DNA from: Hericium rajendrae
Lineage: Eukaryota; Basidiomycota; Agaricomycetes; Russulales; Hericiaceae
Reading direction: 5' to 3'
NCBI GenBank assembly: GCA_033439255.1
Contig: CM065885.1
Span: 2,728,001 to 2,792,000, forward strand
DNA: 64,000 nt
Positions 56,282 to 64,000 of the stretch are shown here, in pieces (position 1 is the stretch's first letter; each line of letters opens with the position of its first letter). Below the pieces are notes generated by a model. It did not search any database. It saw only the letters and a program-made list of their open reading frames with translations, and was not told the DNA's origin. Position numbers and translations under genes: made by a program.

Positions 56282-58557
56282 ATGGTTGTACCACCATCTG
56301 CAGTGCTGTCATACTCGCTCTTGGACGATCTCACACAGGCTCGCAATGGAGCAGCACCTCATGGTGCAACCGACCTCGTCACCTCGTTGATAGGTCTCAC
56401 CGGCCTCCACGTCACTGCATTCAAGCGTAACACACAAGTCTCATACCGCCTCGTCAGCCGAGCTCGGGATATCCGTGACAAGATCAACAAGGGTTTCGAC
56501 GATGTCGATGGCACCACAGACAGTGACTTGAATTGGGATATTTTCTTTGGATATGTCAACGCAATTGATCCACTGGAACAGTGTGTACTTCGTCTATACG
56601 TTGCGGGTACCTGATCAGTGACGCTTCACCAATAGGATTCTCTACGACTTTACCAATACCTCATCTGCTGAAGCTTCGCTACTTCTGCCAAACAATGGCT
56701 CACTATCTGAGTGTCTGGCCTCTGTCGAGACTTGGGTGCACCATAGGAACGATCTACGGCGGATCTTCGCGTCGCTCAATACTCATGTCGCCTTGAAGGT
56801 GCGAACTTGACATCCATTGCAGATGACGAGTTCGCTGACCAGTGGACAGGATCTTCCTGGGATACCAGCCATATCAGAAGAAGAAAGATTAAACGCTGAA
56901 AAGCATGATGACATCGCATTCCTCTCGACTCTCTTGTCGTCTTTCTCCAAATGCGCCTCCGGTGCCCAAGGCATCCATAGGTCCGTTCTCGTTACGAAAA
57001 AATTGGCCTGTGTCTAACGTGAGTGCTGTTCTCAGGACGATCAACGGTCAGATCGTGAAGGTCAAGGACCAGCTCACACCGTTGCTCACAAAGCTGAAAA
57101 CGGCGGCTTACCGTGACGTACATCTCAGGCAAATCATGACGAATTGCGTTTTTGTTGACCGCATAACAGGAGCTGCATGAAGTTTCGGGGAGAACTTTTA
57201 TGGTGCTCCATGGCATACTCAAGTTCATATTAGATGGGTCGTCCGATGTCAAGACAAAAATTCATCTGTTGAAGCCCGAGATATGGGTGGCGGCTGAAAC
57301 GTATGATTATTCGGGTCTTCGCTGCTCATGCGTCGCTAATTCGTGATATGACTAGCTTGATCAAAGACATTGTCGCAGTTGTCGATTCCACCTCTTCTGA
57401 TCTGAAGGATATTCAAGACAAGTATCAGGCCTTCGTGGATCTCCTCAAGGTAGGATTCTGTTATTTTATTGCTGCAGAGTCAACTTATAATTGTCCATCC
57501 ACTCCTCTAGAATGTTGCGGGTGTGGTACTTCCTCCGAGATACTACGACTTGCCCAAGCAAATGGGCCAAGTCAGACGACCCTACTTCGCACGGTCTCAT
57601 GCTTTTATCTGCGCATGCCGCGTATTGGCTACTGCATTCAACAACAATGCTGAGAAAGTCCATGAGAACGTACACAGCTTGGAAGAGTACGTTCTTACTT
57701 TGATCACTATATTCTATCTTGACTTGTTCTATTATGAAGGGCCATCAACGAGACCATTGCGGCGTTGCAAGCAGCTGCGAAGGTTATGACAACAATCGAG
57801 ACCTTCGATGTCGCGACCATCGATACGAACGATGCTGGAAAAGCGTTTGTGGCTGCGGAGACGAAAATCGCGGAGTGCTTTACTCTATGCGGGGTATTTA
57901 TCCTCTCAAGTTTATCGTGGACCTTCCTATTGACGACTATCCAGCTGAACCAAGCATATACAAGCGAGAAGACAAAGATGGATGCTGCAGTGAAGCAAGA
58001 CACAGAGCGCGTGAAGCAGATGAACGAACGTCTCAAAGCGGTCAGTGTCTTTCACAATAGGCTGATCATTTTCGACTTCAACGACCAACAGACCGCACTC
58101 AAACCGTCGATTAATGGTGCTGCCACTTCCACACCTGTCGAAATCACTGTCACGACTTGCATGCACTCCGGCGGAGCTAGCAATGGTTCGTGAGATGCAA
58201 TAATCATGACCATCCATTCTTCGAACCTAATGCAACTTCGTCTGTAGATGGCAAGCCCTGCTCGCACTCAGGCTCTTCCGGAAAGACACGTCGAACGTCT
58301 ACCTGTAACTCCCCACTCCGCATTATCCGCGTTGTCATGCGGCTAACGACGCGTCCTTAGACACCGTGGATTCTGCAGCGCTTCTCTCTGCTCTGTTGTG
58401 GAAGCAAACTAATGATTTCCCCGATGATCGCAAACACCTAGAAGAAGGACGAGCATACTTCGAGCAGAAGAAAGTCGCGCTCTCACTCGATACAGCGATC
58501 AGCTCCCTGAAGGAGAAGACAAAAGGTGTCTACGAGCTCAATCTCGTGCTTGAATGA
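56282..58557 (+). CDS. multi-exon helix-rich protein of unknown function
   Basis: About eleven short exons join in frame from ATG 56282 to the stop at 58555-58557, with introns of about 50-65 bp. Exon 1 reads MVVPPSAVLSYSLLDDLTQA and TDLVTSLIGLTGLHVTAFK. Later pieces include IVKVKDQLTPLLTKLKTAAY, SLIKDIVAVVDSTSSDLKDI, the VLPPRYYDLPKQMGQVRRPY segment, and the coiled-coil-like TSEKTKMDAAVKQDTERVKQ. A Cys/His/Ser-rich linker (CMHSGGASN, CSHSGSSGK) precedes a helical end (KQTNDFPDDRKHLEEGRAYF; SSLKEKTKGVYELNLVLE). It has no signal peptide. A hydrophobic stretch appears only if the intron after C-F-T-L-C-G is retained. It is probably a helical bundle or scaffold; the family is not recognised. Individual splice sites are each plausible, but the whole model needs transcripts. 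Confidence 0.6.
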
Positions 58558-59031
58558 GTACATTGCCTCTCGTCTGGTTCGTTGTGGAGCTCAAATAGCT
58601 AATCTACCAGTAAACCATCGGTCGCTTGTTAGTATTGAATCGCATGCTGCCTTTGCTGCTAACGATTCAGATTGAACTGCTTGAACGATCTCTCTCAACT
58701 ACTGCCTTACCCTATCCATGCATCATCCAATCTCGTGATATGATAGAATTTAGCATCGTCCGCTTGTCGTTTGTTCGTATGATTACCCACGGGTGTCCAT
58801 TGACTCTGTCATTTTTAACTTGTGAAAGAGCGCCTTGTGTTCATGGCATATACCACGTCAAATAGAGCTGATATCATGCAGATATGGCTAGTTTACCCAA
58901 TCAAATGCCAATTTAATGTGCAGGCACATCTGCGTCGACATATACAGTATAGAGCCAATAGTCGCCCATCATCGTCAAGCGCGACCCGGAAACGTGTCAC
59001 GGACCTTGCCCGACCCATGCGTAAACTAGTA
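58558..59031. other. convergent 3' flanks
   Basis: This is the shared downstream region of the helix-rich gene (plus) and the TPR-CCCH gene (minus). No gene is seen. Confidence 0.4.
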
Positions 59032-60644
59032 CTAGTACCGCATCGCCTCAAGAACATCCTGCAAACGCAAACCGTCAGCAAATACAAAGCAAGCAGACAA
59101 GAAGCGCCTACCCAAGCATCATCATCCCAGGGCTTGACGCCGTAACTAATCAGCTCGTCGAACTCGTCATTAGTGAACCCGCAATTCTGCATCCGCTGCT
59201 CGATCTCGTCGTCCGAGTTGGACTCGTCGCCGTCCACATCCGGTAGCCAGCGGCTAGTATGGCTACTGCCTGCATGCGTGTTCCCCCCACGGCTGCCTCC
59301 CCCGCCCCGGCCGCCGCGCTGCTGCCCGCCCCGCGCCTGGCCACCACGGTTTCCTCTGCCCCTGCCCCGACCCCGACCCCGACCCCGACCCCTGCCCCTC
59401 CCGCCTCCTCGGCCGACGGCCGCGCCACCACGCTGCGCATGCTCCATGAGCCTCAGCTCGCGCTCCATCGCCTCCCTACTCTCCGGCGCGCCGCTGAAGC
59501 GCGCGGCCGGGTCCGCGCCCGCCGGCTTGAACCACACGAGGCGGTCGTCGAGCATGCCGACGAAGTGGCGCATGTAGTCCGCGTCGTCGCGCACGCCGCG
59601 CATCGTGAGGACGCCGCGCACGGCGGCCGTCTTTTCGGGGTCTGTCCACCAGCCGGTCTCGGGGAGGAAGGCGCGGCGATGCGAGTACGAGCATTTGTCG
59701 GCGCCGAAGCGGCAGTTGCCGGTGAGGAAGTAGATGCAGACGTTCTGCCCGCTGTTGCGAGGCGGAGATGGAAGTTAGTGCCGGAAATTTCTGGAGGATT
59801 GCAACGCACAGTCTGTCGCGCACGCTCTTGTGATCGGGCGCGTGCGAATACATGCAGTCGCGCTCCTTGCTGCAGCCGTTGTGGTTGTAGTACCGGCACG
59901 GGATGCCGTTGCCCTCGTGGTTCCAATCGCTGGAATCAGACGCGGACTCGACCTCGACCTTCGGCTCGTCGAGATCAGGGTACTCGTCCTCGGAGCCGAC
60001 GTCGTCTAGCTCGTAGTCCGGCGCGTCCATGCGGCGGTTGAGCTCGCGGAGCACGGCTTTGGCCTCGGTTAGGTTCGGGTCCTGTTTCAGGACGACCTCG
60101 ATGTCTGCGGTCGTTAGCGAGTCTTGGGAACGGCTGAGCGAGGTCTCACCTAGCATAGCACCCAGAATGTTATCTTGGCCTTTTCTAGCCAGAGCACGGC
60201 GGTAGCGGGCCTTTGTGAACGTAGGGTCGTGAAGAAGGGCTCGTTGAGCCGCGCCTTCAGCGGCTTCATACCTAGAAGTATCCGTACTTAGCATAAAGAA
60301 ACTCTAGGTAGCAAATGAAAGCGGCGAACTCTTCAGCTTTTAAGTATGCCAATGCCATGTTGGATAAAACGGCAGTCCTTGGGCCGTTCACTTTCATGGC
60401 TTCCTCATAGCAGGCGACTGCGCCCTCGTAATCCTGAGCTTTAAATTTCGCATTTCCCTGCGATTATTTCCATCAGCATCGCTGATCTGCCGTCAGACAC
60501 TCGGAAGCGTACCTTCTCCTTGTGCTCTTCTGCCAGCTTCTCCTTTTCGCTGGCGCGCTTAGCGCGCTGCGCTGTCCGCAAAGCAAGCGCCTCGGCGAGC
60601 TGCGCCTCCGTCAAAGGCGGTAGAGATGTACTCGTAGACGCCAT
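59032..60644 (-). CDS. TPR, CCCH zinc-finger and RGG/GR-rich protein
   Basis: Five exons (60513-60644, 60330-60457, 59810-60271, 59112-59751, 59032-59058) encode 462 residues. A TPR-type region lies at residues about 40-110, with GNAKFKAQDYEGAVACYEEA and ALAYLKAEEYEAAEG. An acidic stretch follows (DDVGSEDEYPDLDEP). Two CCCH fingers come next, CRYYNHNGCSKERDCMYSH and CIYFLTGNCRFGADKCSYSH. After W-F-K-P-A a long glycine/arginine array begins (GRGRGRG units, then GGRGGGG). The C-terminus has CGFTNDEFDELISYGVKPWD and ends DVLEAMRY. CCCH fingers and RGG arrays usually bind RNA, and the TPR part should contact protein partners. It is likely a nuclear or cytoplasmic mRNA-metabolism factor. The last exon is only nine codons. 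The exact orthologue name is not certain. Confidence 0.88.
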
Positions 60645-61058
60645 TTCTCAAGGTATGCGGAATAAACAAGAAGTTATAGAAGAAATAAAGCAAGAAGCAG
60701 TTGCAGTCAGTAGAAAGTGAAATGTGCGCTCAAGTCGGAGGCTCAAAGTTGGCCGGATAGCGCACGCGCGCTACGCGTGTCTTGCCGCGCTGCCGCGCTT
60801 GTGGCGCAGATCGGGAGTCACATGACCGTGTCGTAACCACTCGTGCTTTATCCAAAGAAATTTGTACATAAAATTACAGACGTCGATACGGAACTTTGTT
60901 AGTTATGTGGGACGTGTTTCCATTGTGCTTCTTCTCAGACATCCAATCGCAAGACACAGATTGACCCAGAACCCAAGAGAATAGCTGTTACCCATAAAGA
61001 CCCCAACCCAACCCCAACCGGAGAAAGACGGAAACGTTAGAAGATGACGATCATTTGT
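60645..61058. other. intergenic stretch
   Basis: This is the TPR-CCCH promoter side and the GH16 copy 2 3' flank. A CGCGCGCTACGCG-type GC run is at 60763-60775. No gene is seen. Confidence 0.4.
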
Positions 61059-62514
61059 TCAGGTGTAGATCTTTATCCACGGGAACTCGAAATACGCGTT
61101 GTTGAAAGCGCTGGGGTTGTTGTTGACGTAGTCTGGAGGTGTACTTAATGAACGGGAATCGCTGAAAGGAGTGAAGATGGGAGGATTACCGTTACAGCTG
61201 CTCGGGCAGCCCGAAGAGCCGTAGACAGAGCCAGCCCAGTCACCACCTGACCATCACAAGTTCAACTCTCACGATTCTTCGAGAATTGATATAGGAAGCT
61301 TACAGAATGTGAGGTTGATGATAATGTTGTGAGGACCGAAGTGCTGGCCAATGTTGCAGCTCGTGCTGGGGAAGTACGCGTCGGGAGTTCCCTGATGCAA
61401 GACCGTTAGGACGAACAGCGTAAATACGAGAGACGAGGCAGGCGGCATACCCAGTTGTCCGTGTTTACGCTGTTGGCGCCGCTCGTGACGTCGCTGGGGA
61501 TCCCGCCAGCATTGCGGGCCCAGAACCAGACCTTGATAAAGCTACCGGTGCGCTCCACTGCATACCTTCAAAAAGAAATTGTCAGCATAACTCCACTCAG
61601 GGCGAAGACTCCGACGTACCAGCCGCCGCCGTTATTGTTGAACGAAGGCCCGTAGCTATTTGCATCCGTGACCTGCACGCCGCAACCCGCATTGTTGGTC
61701 GTCGCAGTATTGCAATCATTCCCCGTCGGGCGCCTGCCCCACAAAAAGTCAGCCTACTGCCTTCGAAAAATAAACGAATGGCGCAACGCACCCGGTCTCC
61801 GAGCGCGACGCCGGCATGCTGCATCCCGCGTTCGTGTGCAGCGTGCTCTGGTTCGGGCCCTGATCGTTCACGCCCTCGACGATGTCGACTTCGCCCTATG
61901 GGGCCCCACGCGTGTCAGTCATTCTCCGCGCTGCTGCGGCGATGAGTGGAGCGCACCTCGTTCGGCCAGTTGGCGCCGACTTCCCAGATCGCGGGCCATG
62001 TACTGTCACGCCGCGTGAGAACCTAATACTCCCAGAGTAGATGAGACGGACGCACCCGCAGCCTTGGGGCATGTGCTGCACGTTGAAGCTTTGGAGAATG
62101 TCAATGAAGGTTTCGGGTAGCTTTGCGAAGGAGAAGGCGTACACGGCGACGTGCGTGGAGTACTGCTTGTTTGACTGTACACGGAAGGAGTTGCGGCCGG
62201 GGCCGCTGGCGCTGAGCGTCGTGTGCGCGTCGGCGCGCAGGATAATGTTATTACCCGAAATCGTGGCCAGGCCCTGGCTCTGTGCGGTTGCTTGGCTCAC
62301 GTAGTTGCTGCATAAATCATCAGCAAAAATACAGGCTGAGATGGCGAAGAAAGCGAGCTTACACGCGGCCGTGCGTTGGGTCCGAGATGGCCTGGAAATT
62401 GAACGAGTTAAAGAATGAGTTTCCCTGGATGTTATCCGCAATATTGTATGTCGCCGCGAGGGTACGGCCGGCCATAAGAACGGACAAAAAAACAGAGGCA
62501 AAGGAGAGCTTCAT
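61059..62514 (-). CDS. GH16 endo-beta-glucanase-like secreted enzyme (copy 2)
   Basis: About ten exons encode a protein almost collinear with copy 1. Exon 1 (62363-62514) is 152 bp, as in copy 1, and encodes a signal peptide (MKLSFASVFLSVLMAGRTLA) and the conserved N-terminus. The catalytic motif is E-V-D-I-V-E in GEVDIVEGVND. Later landmarks are GPNQSTLHTNAGCSMPAS, VTDANSYGPSFNNNGGGW and the C-terminal EFPWIKIYT. The four introns of copy 1 are all present. Five more interrupt the gene after T-H-V-A-V, after Q-G-C-G, before G-E-V-D, after I-N-L-T-F, and before D-Y-V-N. The enzyme is secreted and probably acts on beta-1,3-linked glucan. Both paralogues are on the minus strand, 38 kb apart. Confidence 0.92.
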
Positions 62515-63768
62515 GGTCGCTTGGGTTCAGAGAGCAAGACACCTCGACTGAAGTACAGCTCGCAGACCAAAATTGCACCGTACTTATAGCCTGCAGGCCC
62601 CCAGCTTGGAAGACAATCAGAGTGCGCCATACGGCAATTCTTCAGAAGAACGTCTTGTGCTTTAACGTCGAGTGGACGCAAGGCCAAACCGACTATCAGG
62701 TGGGGGGTATGCCAGCGAAGCAACATGGCCTGTATCTCACTGACCAGACTCTGGAGTTGACCGAGGACACCGAGCGGCGGCGGAGACAGACACCGGGCTG
62801 AAAAGGCTGAGGTACCTGCCTTGGCCTGTGTGGTCAAGTGCTGCGAACCAGAACGCGAGGCCAGATCGAAGGTCGCGAGGACGACGAAAGCAGCGCGACG
62901 TCTAAATCACGTTTCTCTGTTCTGACGAAAGAAGGCTGAGGATCAGATAGTGTTTCCTCATAGGACCAAAGAAGGCAAAGAAACTGGTCTCTCCGAGAGA
63001 CAGGTCCCATGGCAAAAGCATGGCTGGAAGTCATGTTGCCCTGGACACCACAAGGCCGCTTGCCTTGGCAAGAGTAGATCCACGAGACGCTGCAGATTGC
63101 CAAGTTAGAGCTACGTGGTCAGTCCTGAACCTCAGCGCAGATTATCGTCAACAGCCGCCGAGTAGGACGCAATGCGCATGGGGATCTGGCGGCGATTCTG
63201 GCCCACGCTGGCATTCGTTGGGATGGAAAAGAACTAGACGTGGTTTTGGCTTATCCGAGTTCATCTTGCCGGACACCGGATATGAAGAAGGCAGACATCG
63301 TCTGGTTCGAGTGATAGGAGCTGGTACTTATTCTTTGGGACCTGCGATGGCAAACCACCTGCGCACCAGTTGTTTACACATGTCCGAGTAGATCAGCTGA
63401 CAAGATCGGGACAAAGATAGATACAAACGACAGAGGATGGCCATTCATGCCATGGCGGTCGTGTTACAGTCACAGTCGAGTACGATTGGAACTTGCTCTG
63501 ATAGTCGAAAGTGAAGATGATGTCGCTGAGGAGAAATTGCAGCATCGCATCGTGGGACTGGCGCCCGCGGTCCGGTCCGTCGACGGTCGAAGCCTTCGTC
63601 CGTCGAATGTTAACTTCAAATCGTGCAAAGTCCCCAATGTCATCAAGAAAAAGTTGTTTTAGTCTCCCTTGACTCTACTGATACAAAATAAAACAGACTA
63701 TAATGTTACAACATAGCTAAAACCAAACCCAGACAATACATCACGTCCACAAGCGCAGCCAACAAAGC
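62515..63768. other. intergenic stretch between GH16 copy 2 and SMC2
   Basis: No gene is recognised. The left end is the GH16 copy 2 promoter, and the right end holds the SMC2 3' flank. Short frames on both strands lack motifs. Confidence 0.4.
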
Positions 63769-64000
63769 TCACGCGCCCCTCCTACCCCGCCTCCGCCCGC
63801 CACCTTCATTTTCATCCCCATCCGCATTTCTGTCATTGGTATATAACGCAGACGTGCTCCGTTGTGCCGTCCTCTCCACCACGCTGGTCCCATCGCGGAA
63901 TCGCGTGCGGAACAGTACATTCGCATTAGTGAAAAGCCCCTCCTTGAGTGAGACAACAATGAATTGGGCGCCGTGGAACCGTGTGCGGAAGAGCGTGCCG
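63769..64000 (-). CDS. SMC2: condensin subunit SMC2, C-terminal end (partial)
   Basis: The last 76 codons run from the window edge to the stop at 63769-63771. The segment [20 protein letters not shown] followed by [17 protein letters not shown] is the conserved end of the SMC2 ATPase head, including the D-loop-distal Q-F-I-V-V-S-L strand. The tail becomes Asn/Asp/Gly/Arg-rich ([11 protein letters not shown]). SMC2 pairs with SMC4 in condensin to compact chromosomes. The rest of the gene lies beyond the window. An intron further upstream cannot be judged. Confidence 0.9.
   Translation of the reverse strand, partial: GTLFRTRFHGAQFIVVSLKEGLFTNANVLFRTRFRDGTSVVERTAQRSTSALYTNDRNADGDENEGGGRRRGRRGA

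Overview
This window is nuclear DNA of a filamentous basidiomycete, most likely an Agaricomycete and possibly a polypore. The genes are split by many short introns, mostly 48-65 bp, with GT..AG ends. They include a farnesyl diphosphate synthase, a small mitochondrial Cox8-like subunit, an SMC2 C-terminus, secreted GH16 enzymes and polytopic membrane proteins of a type common in Agaricomycetes. Exon borders here were read by eye from splice signals, reading-frame sums and comparison between paralogues in the window. The species assignment is an inference.

Region 1 (about 1.6-16.5 kb) is a large, old inverted duplication. Two F-box-like genes on the minus strand (FB1, FB2) and a non-coding block R mirror a second block R' and two F-box-like genes on the plus strand (FB3, FB4). 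The single-copy farnesyl diphosphate synthase gene sits in the 2.1 kb centre. The order is FB1-FB2-R-FPPS-R'-FB3-FB4. FB1 pairs with FB4 and FB2 with FB3, in sequence as well as position. The right arm carries a 536 bp Harbinger-like MITE, and the left arm preserves the empty site.

Region 2 (16.5-27 kb) holds an orphan ORF, a multi-exon membrane protein, a secreted GH16 glucanase-like gene, a cox8 gene with two introns and an intron-bearing tRNA-Thr(TGT), separated by long gene-poor stretches.

Region 3 (27-49 kb) is a second family cluster. It contains orphan coiled-coil/Cys-rich proteins (ZF1 and ZF2 intact, ZF3 a pseudogene) and 7-TM proteins (MP2 and MP4 intact, MP1 and MP3 frameshifted, MP5 a relic). 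The relics on the left are on the plus strand and the better copies on the right are on the minus strand, giving a mirrored MP-ZF / ZF-MP layout around about 34.3 kb. A 149 bp CACTA-like fold-back element lies next to ZF3. Each MP gene has a similar GC-rich motif a few hundred bp upstream.

Region 4 (50-64 kb) has two lineage-specific multi-exon proteins of unknown function, a small membrane protein, a TPR/CCCH-zinc-finger/RGG protein, a second GH16 gene and the C-terminal end of SMC2. The two GH16 paralogues encode nearly the same protein but differ by five introns.

The housekeeping functions here are isoprenoid precursor synthesis (FPPS), respiration (Cox8), translation (tRNA-Thr), chromosome condensation (SMC2) and probably RNA binding (TPR-CCCH). 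They are interleaved with expanding and decaying fungal families. I see no secondary-metabolite cluster and no mating-type locus. The most notable features are the two inverted duplications and the repeated upstream motif of the MP family.
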